Both the position numbers and the translations under genes were made by a program. A stretch of 64,000 bases of DNA from an uncultured Oscillospiraceae bacterium (GTDB lineage: Bacteria; Bacillota; Clostridia; Oscillospirales; Oscillospiraceae), in assembly GCA_947631865.1 (NCBI GenBank), contig CANRNF010000001.1, forward strand, positions 1-64,000. Direction: 5' to 3'. Positions 26,234 to 34,458 of this stretch are shown in pieces (within the stretch, counting starts at the first letter, position 1; the number at the start of each line of letters is the position of its first letter). The notes beneath the pieces are model-generated. The model was given only the letters and a program-made list of their open reading frames with translations, did no database searches and was not told where the DNA came from.

Positions 26234-26425
26234 GTGGCTCGTACCGAATCAGTTGACCGTGCAATACGGAAGTATGATGCAGAAAAGGTCGATAAAATCA
26301 TGTTCCGGGTCCCTAAAGGCAAGAAGGAAATCATCAATTCGCACGCCGCGGAGATGGGCGAGTCTATGGCTTCTTTCTTGAACCGAGCCATTGATGAAAC
26401 AATGGAAAGGGACAAGACGAAGTAG
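26234..26425 (+). CDS. Small ribbon-helix-helix (Arc/CopG-like) protein
   Basis: About 63 residues from GTG 26234; a GTG at 26225 adds three. The pattern of a beta strand (KIMFRVPKGKKEII) followed by two helices (NSHAAEMGESMASFLNRAIDETM) is the ribbon-helix-helix DNA-binding fold found in antitoxins and plasmid or transposon regulators. No toxin gene follows, because the element ends ~100 bases downstream. It could control the nearby promoter or recombination at the right terminus. The ribosome binding site is weak. Confidence 0.65.
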   Translation: MARTESVDRAIRKYDAEKVDKIMFRVPKGKKEIINSHAAEMGESMASFLNRAIDETMERDKTK

Positions 26426-26508
26426 TCTGTCTGGCATATCGTCACGGCATTTGCGTGGTGCATGGAGCCAATACGACGTGGCAAAACCCGCAAATGCCCT
26501 GTTTGCAG

Positions 26509-26529
26509 TTGCCGCACTCGCACATCACC
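26509..26529 (-). repeat. Right terminal inverted repeat
   Basis: Ends GCACATCACC and matches the left terminus at 19 of 21 positions on the opposite strand. Just inside, GGCATTTGCG and CGCAAATGCC form an inverted pair (about 26448-26500) that may be a subterminal binding site. Confidence 0.85.
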
Positions 26530-27106
26530 CTGGGGCAACGAGGACACCCAGACCCTCATCGACATCCTGACAAAGTACGACGTGCGGGCCACGTTCTTTC
26601 TGGTGGGCCAGTGGGTGGACAAATACCCTGAGAGCGTGAAGGCTCTTTCCGACGCAGGCATGGAGATAGGCAACCACTCGGATACCCATCCCCATATGGC
26701 AAAGCTGTCCGAAAAGCAGATCATCGACGAGGTGAGCCTTGCCAGCGGCAAGATCGAGGCCATCACAGGAACACCGGTGAGCCTGTTCCGCTGTCCCTAT
26801 GGGGAATATGACGATGAGGTGATCACCACCGTCCGCAACATGGGCGTCCAGCCCATCCAGTGGGACGTGGATTCCCTGGACTGGAAGGACCTGAGCGCGG
26901 ACGATATCTACAAGCGGGTCACCTCCAGAGTGACGGACGGGAGCATCATTCTGTTCCACAACGCCGCCAAGCATACCCCGGAGGCCCTGGCGGGGATCAT
27001 TGAGTACCTGCTCCAGGAGGGATACGAGATCGTGCCGGTGTCGGAGCTTCTTCTGACAGGGGAGTATGATATCGACAACACCGGGCGCATGACGCCAAAG
27101 GCGTGA
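26530..27106 (+). pseudogene. PdaB-like polysaccharide deacetylase, 3' part (interrupted)
   Basis: Carries the rest of the CE4 NodB domain, beginning WGNEDTQTL directly after the element. The metal motif HSDTH (GNHSDTHPHM), the RCPYGEYDD motif, DVDSLDW and the final ILFHN are intact, so only the split inactivates the gene. The 23 codons before it in the ORF track (MEPIRRGK...) come from the element end and are not native. Deacetylases of this type remove N-acetyl groups from peptidoglycan or related glycans at the outer face of the membrane. The reading frame matches the 5' part at 8804-9001. Confidence 0.9.
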
Positions 27107-27110
27107 CGAT

Positions 27111-27148
27111 GCCGGCCCCGCGCAAAAAAGGCGTGGGGCCGGCTTTTT
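27111..27148 (+). terminator. Terminator of the deacetylase gene
   Basis: GCCGGCCCC pairs perfectly with GGGGCCGGC across a 15-base loop and is followed by TTTTT. Confidence 0.9.
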
Positions 27149-27183
27149 CAGCGATGATGAGGTGAGGGGACATATCCGGAAAG

Positions 27184-27216
27184 CCCTCCTTTCGTGTAAA
27201 ATGGGTGAAAGGAGGG
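27184..27216 (+). promoter_or_regulatory. Inverted repeat enclosing the recombinase 2 start region
   Basis: CCCTCCTTTC (27184-27193) is the perfect complement of GAAAGGAGGG (27207-27216), the Shine-Dalgarno sequence of the recombinase gene. The 13-base loop contains TAAAAT, a possible -10. If transcription starts upstream, the hairpin hides the ribosome site; if it starts in the loop, the repeat would be an operator. Confidence 0.6.
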
Positions 27217-27224
27217 AATAGATA

Positions 27225-28064
27225 ATGTTTCTCATAGAAAGAGCAGAGATGGATAGGTTCCGGGCGTACCTGCAGGAGCGGGAGTGCAGCGGCGCGACGG
27301 TAGCCAAGTATATGCGCGATGTGGGGCAACTGGCGGCGTTCTGCGCCGGGCGTGTTGAAGATAAGGGCACGCTCATCGCGTTCAAGGAGGTGCTACAGGC
27401 GAAAGGGTACGCCGCGGCCAGCGTCAATTCCATGCTGGCGGCGGTGAACTGCTATCTGGCCTTCGCTGGGCACCTTGAGTGGAAGCTGCGGTATCTGAAG
27501 GTGCAGAGGACGAACTTTGCATCCAAGGAGAAGGAGCTGACGCAGACGGAGTACCGCCGCCTGGTGGAAGCGGCGGAAGCGAAGGGAGAAAGCCGCCTGG
27601 CTATGCTGGTGCAGACGATCTGTGCCACCGGTATCCGGGTAAGCGAGGTGCGGGCCATTACGGTGGAGAGTCTCCTGTCCGGGCAGGCGGAGATACGGAA
27701 CAAGGGGCGTATCCGGGTGATCCTGCTGCCAAAAAAGCTGTGCGGGGTATTGTTGAAATACTGCCGGAAAAGAGGCATTTCTCAGGGCCAGGTATTCGTG
27801 ACCAGAAACGGACGTCCCATGGACCGGAGCAACATATGGAAGATGATGAAGCGGCTGGGAGAGATGGCGAAAGTGAGCGCGGCGAAGGTGTTTCCCCATA
27901 ACCTGCGGCATCTGTTTGCCCGAACCTATTACAAGACCTATAAGGACATCGTGCGTCTGGCGGACATCCTCGGTCACGCCAGTGTGGATACCACGCGTAT
28001 CTATACCATTCGGACGGGAAAAGAACAGCAGCGGCAGATAGAACGTCTGCCGCTGCTGCTATAG
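27225..28064 (+). CDS. Tyrosine recombinase (promoter invertase 2)
   Basis: A 279-residue XerC/D-like recombinase, closely related over its whole length to the one at 15278. The catalytic residues are all present: Arg in ATGIRVSEV, Lys in NKGRIRVI, HNLRHLFAR, LGHASVDTTR and Tyr in RIYTI. The ATG at 27225 follows GAAAGGAGGG. It ends 10 bases before a 24-bp site whose inverted partner lies 240 bases on, so it should flip the promoter of the polysaccharide locus. The two recombinases' sites share the arm ACCACATAAT but differ in their centres, suggesting related but separate specificities. Confidence 0.93.
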   Translation: MFLIERAEMDRFRAYLQERECSGATVAKYMRDVGQLAAFCAGRVEDKGTLIAFKEVLQAKGYAAASVNSMLAAVNCYLAFAGHLEWKLRYLKVQRTNFASKEKELTQTEYRRLVEAAEAKGESRLAMLVQTICATGIRVSEVRAITVESLLSGQAEIRNKGRIRVILLPKKLCGVLLKYCRKRGISQGQVFVTRNGRPMDRSNIWKMMKRLGEMAKVSAAKVFPHNLRHLFARTYYKTYKDIVRLADILGHASVDTTRIYTIRTGKEQQRQIERLPLLL

Positions 28065-28074
28065 AAACAGCGTG

Positions 28075-28098
28075 ACCACATAATGTTCATTATGTGGT
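28075..28098 (+). repeat. Inversion site 2, left
   Basis: Near-perfect palindrome, ACCACATAATG then TT then CATTATGTGGT. It is the exact reverse complement of 28338-28361; the two sites differ only in the central TT versus AA when read in the same direction, which would force inversion rather than deletion. Confidence 0.94.
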
Positions 28099-28101
28099 AA
28101 A

Positions 28102-28138
28102 ACAAAAAAATGCCCCTGCATCAAGCGATGCAGAGGCA
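28102..28138 (-). terminator. Terminator inside segment 2, facing the recombinase
   Basis: On the minus strand TGCCTCTGCATC pairs with GATGCAGGGGCA (one G-T pair) across a GCTT loop and is followed by TTTTTTTG. After inversion it would face the polysaccharide genes. Confidence 0.9.
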
Positions 28139-28272
28139 GTACGGAAGATTTGGGCGTGAGTTATTATAGGCACAAATGATCACAGTTGTGCCTATACATC
28201 AATATATAGTTACAATTTAGTTAAAACCACGGCTAATCTGGTGGTTTCAAGCATTTGGAAAGACTCATTTAG

Positions 28273-28301
28273 TTGACAATAAGTTCGAAACAATGTATAA
28301 T
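28273..28301 (+). promoter_or_regulatory. Consensus sigma-A promoter driving the polysaccharide locus
   Basis: TTGACA (28273-28278), a 17-base spacer and TATAAT (28296-28301) are perfect consensus. The start point near 28308 gives a ~70-base leader that contains the right inversion site, itself able to fold as a hairpin just before the first gene. Confidence 0.94.
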
Positions 28302-28337
28302 TCCTTGGAACATATGTAAGTGTTCTATTTTGGCGTG

Positions 28338-28361
28338 ACCACATAATGAACATTATGTGGT
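28338..28361 (-). repeat. Inversion site 2, right
   Basis: ACCACATAATG, AA, CATTATGTGGT; the perfect inverted partner of 28075-28098. The GTG start of the first gene is 16 bases further on. Confidence 0.94.
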
Positions 28362-28376
28362 GAAGGGGGCCGGCGC

Positions 28377-30731
28377 GTGGGCATCGAGCTGTATCCGCAC
28401 AACGAAAAAGCCTATCGCGCAATGCGAAAAATGCTGAACAAGAAGGGGCTCGCCGCCGTGGTCCATCCCACGGGGACGGGCAAGTCCTTTATTGCTTTTA
28501 AGCTGTGCGAGGACGAGCCGGACAAGACTGTCTGCTGGCTGTCTCCTTCGGAGTATATCTTCAAGACTCAGATAGAGAACCTGAAGCGCGCCTCCGGCTA
28601 TGAGCCGCGGAACATCAAGTTCTACACCTACGCCAAGCTCATGATGATGAGCGATGCGGAGATGGCGGAGATCCGGCCGGATATCATCATATATGACGAA
28701 TTCCATCGAGCCGGCGCGGAGATGTGGTCGGCGGGAGTTGAACGGCTGAGGAAGATGTATCCGCTGGTTCCGGTCTTGGGGCTGTCGGCTACCGCGGTGC
28801 GCTACCTGGACAGCAACCGGGACATGTCCGAGGAGATCTTCTCGGGCCATGTGGCATCTGAAATGACGTTGGGCGAAGCCATCGTCCGGGGCATCCTGCC
28901 CGCGCCCAAGTATGTGACCACCGTGTTCCGGTATCAGAACCAGCTGACCCAGCTGGAAGAGCGGGTGGAACGAGTCCGGGGCGCAGGCGTGAAGGACGCC
29001 AATGAGCGGTACCTGGAGGCGCTGCGGCGGGCCCTGGAGCAGGCGGATGGATTGGATACCGTCTTTGCCCGGCATATGGCCAATAGAAGGGGAAAATACA
29101 TCCTCTTCTGTTCGGACTATGACCACATCCAGGAACTGCGCGCTTACACCCATGATTGGTTTTCCGGAGTGAACCAAAATATCCATACCTACCTGGCCTA
29201 TTCGGCGGACCCGGACACAAGCAAAGAGTTTGCCGCCTTCAAGGCGGACGACAGCGACGCGCTGAAGCTGCTGTACTGCATCAACATGCTCAACGAGGGG
29301 GTGCACGTGAAGGGCATCTCCGGCGTTGTCCTGTTCCGGCCCACGGTGAGCCCCATCGTGTATAAACAGCAGATCGGGCGGGCGCTCACGGCGGGCGACA
29401 GCGCAACGCCCCTTATCATCGATGTGGTGAACAACTTCGAGGGACTATGCAGCATCGACTCCATCAAAGAGGAGATGCAGCTTGCTGTACAGCAGTTTTA
29501 CAGCGAGGGACGAAGCGATGAGATCGTGACGGACCGGTTTGAGGTCATCGAACAGGTCAAGGACTGCCGGGAGCTGTTCGAGAGGCTGGAGAGGAGCCTC
29601 GCCAGCAGCTGGGAGCAGTACTTCCAGGCGGCCAGTATATTTGCCGCAGAGAACGGCCATCTGCGGGTACCGAAGAATTTTCAGACGAAGGAAGGTCTGC
29701 ACCTGGGGGCATGGATCGTCACCCAGCGGGCCATCCGTGCAAAGGGGAGCGGACTGACGGATTCCCAGATCGCCCGGCTGGACGGTATCGGCATGATATG
29801 GGACAACCGGCTGGAATCTGCCTGGAACCGCGGGGTCGCCCATTGCAAGGAATATGCCCGAGAGCACGGCGACCTGGAGGTACCTGTGCGGTATGTCTCT
29901 CCGGACGGGTACAAGCTGGGGGCATTCATCAACCGGATGCGCCGGTGGTATGCCAACGGGGAGAAGCAGGCGGTGCTCACGCCGGAGCGCGTGGCGGAGC
30001 TGGAGGCGCTGGGGATGCGCTGGAGCGCCGTGAACCTGAAGTGGGAGCGCAATTACCTGCAGGCCGCGGAGTATTACCGGGAACACGGCGATCTTCTGGT
30101 GCCGCAGGGTTATAAAACAGCGGATGGCTACGCCCTTGGGGAGTGGATAAGACGGCTGCGGAAAAGCTACCGCGCCGGGACACTGACCCAAGAGCAGATA
30201 GAGCGTCTGGAGGCCATTGGCATGTTTTGGGGCAGCCGGCGTTCCGAGTCCTGGGAGACCAATTACCGCGAGGCGGAGAAATACTACGAAGCCCACGGGG
30301 ACCTGGACCTGACGGCAGGGTACTACACAGAGGACGGTTTTGCTCTGGGCAAGTGGGTGGTGGAACTTCGGCGTCAGCGCAAACAGGGAAGTTCCAGTCT
30401 TACTCCGGAGCGGATCGCCCGGCTGGACGCCATTGGGATGATATGGGACAAGCTCTCCTCCTGGGAATACCGGTATGAACTGTGCCAGAGGTACCTGGAG
30501 GAAAACCACGGCATGACCATCCCGAGGGATTACAAGACGGCGGATGGGATCTGGCTGGGCACATGGCTGTACCGGCAGAGGCGGCTCGCGGAAGGACATC
30601 CCTCACAGATGAGCGAAGAACGCCGACAGAAGATACTGAAGCTGGAAGTCTATGGACCGGATGCAGGGATAGGCAGAAGGACAAAGAGATATAAGCTGGC
30701 TGATGCGGTCGACCGGGCAGGACCTGTCTGA
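28377..30731 (+). CDS. SF2 helicase with five helicase-associated repeats
   Basis: A 784-residue protein. Residues ~1-400 form a DEAD/DEAH-type ATPase with Walker A HPTGTGKS, motif II YDEFH, motif III LSATAV and motif VI QQIGRAL. Residues ~420-770 hold five ~68-residue helicase-associated (HA) repeats, each with a Trp near the start, a GDL-VP centre and a closing LDAIGMIW-type motif. HA repeats are thought to bind nucleic acid. As the first gene behind the invertible promoter it may act on this long transcript or its DNA, for example against premature stopping; this is inference. Start GTG 28377 has only a modest AGGGGG site. Confidence 0.85.
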   Translation: MGIELYPHNEKAYRAMRKMLNKKGLAAVVHPTGTGKSFIAFKLCEDEPDKTVCWLSPSEYIFKTQIENLKRASGYEPRNIKFYTYAKLMMMSDAEMAEIRPDIIIYDEFHRAGAEMWSAGVERLRKMYPLVPVLGLSATAVRYLDSNRDMSEEIFSGHVASEMTLGEAIVRGILPAPKYVTTVFRYQNQLTQLEERVERVRGAGVKDANERYLEALRRALEQADGLDTVFARHMANRRGKYILFCSDYDHIQELRAYTHDWFSGVNQNIHTYLAYSADPDTSKEFAAFKADDSDALKLLYCINMLNEGVHVKGISGVVLFRPTVSPIVYKQQIGRALTAGDSATPLIIDVVNNFEGLCSIDSIKEEMQLAVQQFYSEGRSDEIVTDRFEVIEQVKDCRELFERLERSLASSWEQYFQAASIFAAENGHLRVPKNFQTKEGLHLGAWIVTQRAIRAKGSGLTDSQIARLDGIGMIWDNRLESAWNRGVAHCKEYAREHGDLEVPVRYVSPDGYKLGAFINRMRRWYANGEKQAVLTPERVAELEALGMRWSAVNLKWERNYLQAAEYYREHGDLLVPQGYKTADGYALGEWIRRLRKSYRAGTLTQEQIERLEAIGMFWGSRRSESWETNYREAEKYYEAHGDLDLTAGYYTEDGFALGKWVVELRRQRKQGSSSLTPERIARLDAIGMIWDKLSSWEYRYELCQRYLEENHGMTIPRDYKTADGIWLGTWLYRQRRLAEGHPSQMSEERRQKILKLEVYGPDAGIGRRTKRYKLADAVDRAGPV

Positions 30732-30799
30732 GCGTTGGGCAGATGCAGAAGTATGCACCGACGGCAGGTAGAAGATAAACGGAAGGAATACACGACGAC

Positions 30800-32020
30800 A
30801 TGACAGAGAAAGAGAGATTCGGCAAGATCGCGGTAGCGGGCATCGGGTATGTAGGACTGAGCATGGCGGTGCTGCTGTCGCGGGAGCACGAGGTGGCGGC
30901 CACGTGTCAGCATCAGGCGAAAGCAGACATGCTGAACAAGGAAAAGCGGTCCCCCATCCGTGACCCGGAGATCGAGGAATTCCTGGCGACGAAGGACCTG
31001 CACCTCACAGTGACCACAGACGGGAAGGAAGCCTATACGGGCGCGGACCTGGTGATCGTGGCGACGCCCACCAACTATGACCCTCACAAGCACTATTTCG
31101 ATACCTCCGCGGTGGAGGATGTGGTGGCCCAGGTGATGGAATACGCCCCGGACGCCATCATCGTCATCAAGAGCACCATCCCCGTGGGATATACCAAGAG
31201 CCTGCGGGAGAAGACGGGATGTAAGAATATCCTATTCAGCCCGGAGTTTCTGCGGGAGAGCCGGGCGCTGTACGACAACCTCTATCCCCGGCGGATCATC
31301 GTGGGGACGGATATGGAGGACGATCGCCTTGTGAAAGCGGCGGAGGCATTCGGCGCGCTTCTGAAGGGCGCCGCCCTGCGGGAGGATGTGCCCGTGCTGA
31401 CCATGGGTTTCACGGAGGCGGAGGCGGTAAAGCTGTTCGCCAATACATATCTGGCCATGCGTGTGAGCTTTTTCAACGAGCTGGACACCTACGCGGAGCT
31501 GAACGGTCTGAACGCCCGTGAGATCATCGACGGGGTGTGCTTGGATTACCGCATCGGGGACGGGTACAACAACCCAAGCTTTGGCTATGGCGGGTACTGC
31601 TTCCCGAAGGATACGAAGCAGTTGCTTGCAAACTGCGCGGACGTGCCCCAGCGGCTGATCCGGGCTGTGGTGGAGACCAACGAGGTGCGCAAGGAGCATA
31701 TCGCCTCCCAGGTGATGAAGCGTCTGGCGGGGAAGAGCGCGCCTGTGGTGGGTGTGTACCGTCTGACCATGAAGTCCAACTCCGACAACTTCCGGGAGAG
31801 CGCCATCCAGGGCGTGATGAAGTACCTGGCGGACCAGGGCGTGAAGATCGTGATATACGAGCCCACGCTCAGCGGCGGGGATTTCAACGGTTATCCGGTG
31901 AACAACGACCTGTCGGCGTTCATGGATACATGCGATGTGATCATCGCGAACCGTTATGACGAGGAGCTGGCGCCGGCGGCGGACAAGCTGTACACGCGGG
32001 ACCAGTTCCATCGGGATTGA
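30800..32020 (+). CDS. ugd: UDP-glucose 6-dehydrogenase
   Basis: Oxidises UDP-glucose to UDP-glucuronate with two NAD+ in the cytoplasm. The 406-residue protein shows the N-terminal Rossmann motif AGIGYVGLS (residues ~12-20), the conserved KSTIPVGYT and SPEFLRE motifs, and the catalytic Cys in [12 protein letters not shown] (~255-266). The C-terminal UDP-binding domain includes [17 protein letters not shown]. The next gene encodes a UDP-glucuronate decarboxylase, which supports UDP-glucuronate as product. ManNAc dehydrogenases look similar, but the neighbour favours Ugd. Confidence 0.9.
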   Translation: MTEKERFGKIAVAGIGYVGLSMAVLLSREHEVAATCQHQAKADMLNKEKRSPIRDPEIEEFLATKDLHLTVTTDGKEAYTGADLVIVATPTNYDPHKHYFDTSAVEDVVAQVMEYAPDAIIVIKSTIPVGYTKSLREKTGCKNILFSPEFLRESRALYDNLYPRRIIVGTDMEDDRLVKAAEAFGALLKGAALREDVPVLTMGFTEAEAVKLFANTYLAMRVSFFNELDTYAELNGLNAREIIDGVCLDYRIGDGYNNPSFGYGGYCFPKDTKQLLANCADVPQRLIRAVVETNEVRKEHIASQVMKRLAGKSAPVVGVYRLTMKSNSDNFRESAIQGVMKYLADQGVKIVIYEPTLSGGDFNGYPVNNDLSAFMDTCDVIIANRYDEELAPAADKLYTRDQFHRD

Positions 32021-32033
32021 GGGTAATGCAGGA

Positions 32034-32975
32034 ATGAAGATATTGGTGACAGGCGGCGCGGGTTTCCTGGGTTCCAACCTGTGCGGGAGGCTTGTAAGGG
32101 ACCAGGGAAACTACGTGTACTGCCTGGATAACATGCAGACCGGGCGGATGGAGAACATCCGGGAGCTGATGGACAAGCCCAACTTCCAGTTCATAGAGCA
32201 CGACATCGTGGAGCCGATAGAGCTGAAAGTGGACCAGATCTACAACGCGGCGTGCCCGGCCAGCCCTCCCGCCTACCAGGCGGACCCGGTGCACACGCTG
32301 AAGACCAGCGTGTTCGGGATGCTGAACATGCTGGAGCTGGCGAGAAAGAATGACGCCACGGTTTTGCAGTTCTCCACATCGGAGGTATACGGGGACGCCC
32401 AGGTGCACCCCCAGCCGGAGACGTACTGGGGGAACGTGAATCCGGACGGGATACGCAGCTGCTACGACGAGGGGAAGCGAGCGGCGGAGACGCTGTGCTT
32501 CGACTACCACCGCGAGTATGGTGTGAAGGTCAAGGTGATCCGCATCTTCAATACATACGGCCCGAAGATGGACCCCAAGGACGGGCGTGTGATCAGCAAC
32601 TTCGTGAACCAGGCGCTGCGGGGCGAGGACCTGACGGTGTACGGCGACGGGAAGCAGACGCGGAGCTTCTGTTACGTGGACGACCTGATCGAGGGCATCT
32701 ACCGGATGATGAACAGCACTGACGAGGTAACAGGTCCGGTGAACCTGGGCAACCCTGGGGAGTTCACGATGCTGGAGCTGGCGGAGGAAGTGCTGCGGCA
32801 GACGGGGAGCCGATCGAAGCTGGTGCACAAGGAGCTTCCGAAGGACGACCCAAAGCAGCGGCGGCCGGACATCACGAAAGCCAAACAATTGCTTGGCTGG
32901 GAGCCGAAGGTGGCTCTGCGGGAGGGCCTGGCGAAGACGATAGAGTACTACAGAGGGCTCATGGGTAGGGCCTGA
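32034..32975 (+). CDS. uxs: UDP-glucuronate decarboxylase (UDP-xylose synthase)
   Basis: An extended short-chain dehydrogenase of 313 residues with TGGAGFLGS at the N terminus, a YxxxK site in [11 protein letters not shown] (~residue 145) and the UXS-type motifs YNAACPASP and RIFNTYGP. It converts UDP-glucuronate to UDP-xylose. The ATG at 32034 is used because the frame upstream overlaps ugd and GGTAATGCAGG precedes it. The 13-base gap after ugd indicates one operon. The protein lacks the membrane anchor seen in animal enzymes, as usual for bacteria. Confidence 0.9.
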   Translation: MKILVTGGAGFLGSNLCGRLVRDQGNYVYCLDNMQTGRMENIRELMDKPNFQFIEHDIVEPIELKVDQIYNAACPASPPAYQADPVHTLKTSVFGMLNMLELARKNDATVLQFSTSEVYGDAQVHPQPETYWGNVNPDGIRSCYDEGKRAAETLCFDYHREYGVKVKVIRIFNTYGPKMDPKDGRVISNFVNQALRGEDLTVYGDGKQTRSFCYVDDLIEGIYRMMNSTDEVTGPVNLGNPGEFTMLELAEEVLRQTGSRSKLVHKELPKDDPKQRRPDITKAKQLLGWEPKVALREGLAKTIEYYRGLMGRA

Positions 32976-32992
32976 GTTGGGAGAGAGCGAGC

Positions 32993-34435
32993 TTGGACGC
33001 GGAGAACAGGACGACGGCGGCGGTGACGGAAGCTCCGGTGAAGGTAACGGAGCTTACCGGCAACACCAGCCGTACATACAAGTTCATAAAGCGCGCGTTC
33101 GATATCGTCGTGTCGGCGGTCGGACTCATAGTGACCTCGCCAGTTCTCCTGGTCGCGATGCTTGCTATCGTATTAGAGGACGGTTCACCTCCCTTTTTCT
33201 TCCAACCGCGCATCGGAAAGGATTGTAAACCATTCTGGATGGTGAAGCTGCGGAGCATGCGGCCGGACGCGGAGCAGGTGTTGGCGCGGCTGTCTGAGGC
33301 AGAGAAAGAGGAGTTTTCCCAGAATTTCAAGCTGAAGAACGACCCGCGGATAACGAAGGTCGGGCACTTCATCCGCAAGACGAGCATAGACGAGCTGCCG
33401 CAGCTCTGGAATGTATTGACAGGTGACATGAGTCTGGTAGGGCCCCGGCCGCCGCTGCTGGTGGAGGAAGAAGCATACGGAGAGCATTTAGCGAAGGTGA
33501 TGTCTGTCCGGCCAGGGATCACTGGTTACTGGCAGGTCCATGGCCGGAGCGAAATAGATTTCAGCGAGCGCATCGAGCTGAACGAATACTACATAGATAA
33601 CTGCAGCTTGTGGCTGGACCTGAAGATATTGGTTGCGACGGTCGGAGTCGTGGTCCACGGGGGGGGGAGCATACTAAAAGGTTCTGTCCGCAGGACAGGA
33701 ACAAAGCGTGTTTCTTTCAAGCTTCCCCGGATATTGAAAGCGGCGCTGTACTTCCCTCTGCTGTTGGCAGTGCCGACAGCGGGAACGGGCGCGGAGACAA
33801 AGGCAGAACCACAGAAGACGGAGCCGGGCGCAGGCTATCGCTTCGTCAAGCGTATGTTCGACATCGTGGCGTCGGCGATCGCGCTTATCGTTTTGTCTCC
33901 GTTGCTTCTTGTTGTCTCCCTTCTCATCGTATTGGATGATCCGAAGGGAGCGCCCATCTTCACGCAGACGAGGGTGGGCAAGGATGGGAAGGAATTCCGG
34001 TTTTATAAGTTCCGGTCCATGGTAGTGGATGCTGAGGAGCGCCTGGATGAACTGATGGGCCAGAATGAGATGGACGGGCCGGTATTCAAGATCAAGGACG
34101 ACCCTCGAATCACGCGAATGGGAAAATTCATCCGTAAGACGAGCATAGATGAGCTCCCGCAGCTTTGGAACGTGCTTCGGGGCGATATGAGCATCGTGGG
34201 ACCCCGGCCGCCGGTGCCGCGGGAGGTAGCGCAGTACAGCGATTACCAGCGGCAGAGGCTGAGCGTGACGCCGGGACTGACCTGCTACTGGCAGGTGCGG
34301 AAGGACCGAAATCTGTGCAGTTTTGACGAGTGGGTGGAGATGGACCTGCAGTACATACGGGAGAGAAGCATAGGCACCGATCTGAAGATCATCTTCAAGA
34401 CCTTTGGCGCCGTTCTGGGTATGAACGGAGAGTAG
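32993..34435 (+). CDS. Two fused polyprenyl-phosphate sugar-1-phosphate transferases
   Basis: Two complete WbaP/PglC-type initiating transferase domains in one 480-residue chain. Domain 1 covers residues ~28-220 (YKFIKRAFDIVVSAVGLI, RKTSIDELPQLWNVLTGDM, VGPRPP, PGITGYWQVHGRS). Domain 2 covers ~280-475 (YRFVKRMFDIVASAIALI, RKTSIDELPQLWNVLRGDM, PGLTCYWQVRKDR). Each would load the first sugar phosphate onto undecaprenyl phosphate at the inner membrane face. The hinge after domain 1 is encoded by a G9 tract (VVHGGGS), so slippage would release domain 1 alone. Start is TTG 32993 after GGGAGAGAG. Single-domain proteins are the norm; the fusion is unusual. Confidence 0.9.
   Translation: MDAENRTTAAVTEAPVKVTELTGNTSRTYKFIKRAFDIVVSAVGLIVTSPVLLVAMLAIVLEDGSPPFFFQPRIGKDCKPFWMVKLRSMRPDAEQVLARLSEAEKEEFSQNFKLKNDPRITKVGHFIRKTSIDELPQLWNVLTGDMSLVGPRPPLLVEEEAYGEHLAKVMSVRPGITGYWQVHGRSEIDFSERIELNEYYIDNCSLWLDLKILVATVGVVVHGGGSILKGSVRRTGTKRVSFKLPRILKAALYFPLLLAVPTAGTGAETKAEPQKTEPGAGYRFVKRMFDIVASAIALIVLSPLLLVVSLLIVLDDPKGAPIFTQTRVGKDGKEFRFYKFRSMVVDAEERLDELMGQNEMDGPVFKIKDDPRITRMGKFIRKTSIDELPQLWNVLRGDMSIVGPRPPVPREVAQYSDYQRQRLSVTPGLTCYWQVRKDRNLCSFDEWVEMDLQYIRERSIGTDLKIIFKTFGAVLGMNGE
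33659..33667 (+). repeat. G9 tract between transferase domains
   Basis: Nine G in frame exactly at the end of domain 1. G8 or G10 would stop the chain within a frameshifted tail. Confidence 0.85.
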
Positions 34436-34458
34436 GGAAAGGAAACACAGCAGGAGAC

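Larger units (their letters stand above)
9002..26529. mobile_element. ~17.5 kb composite mobile element inserted in the deacetylase gene
   Basis: The ends are inverted copies of GGTGATGTnnGAGTGCGGCAA. The flanks both read CTGG (8998-9001 and 26530-26533), so a 4-6 bp target duplication is likely; the exact number is blurred by the G run. The interrupted gene restores perfectly on either side. Cargo from left to right: zinc-ribbon protein, two tyrosine-recombinase-like proteins, XRE regulator, inversion recombinase with adhesin, truncated XRE/DUF3883 gene, large serine recombinase with small partner, structured RNA candidate and ribbon-helix-helix protein. The presence of both tyrosine- and serine-recombinase systems suggests nesting of two or more elements; internal borders could not be placed. 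Confidence 0.82.
28099..28337. promoter_or_regulatory. Invertible promoter segment 2 (ON for the polysaccharide locus)
   Basis: A 239-base segment with a consensus promoter pointing right, at the polysaccharide genes, and a terminator pointing left near the other end. Apart from these it holds short AT-rich sequence and the stem GGCACAA...TTGTGCC (about 28168-28193). It mirrors the layout of segment 1 but in the opposite, active orientation. Confidence 0.9.
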
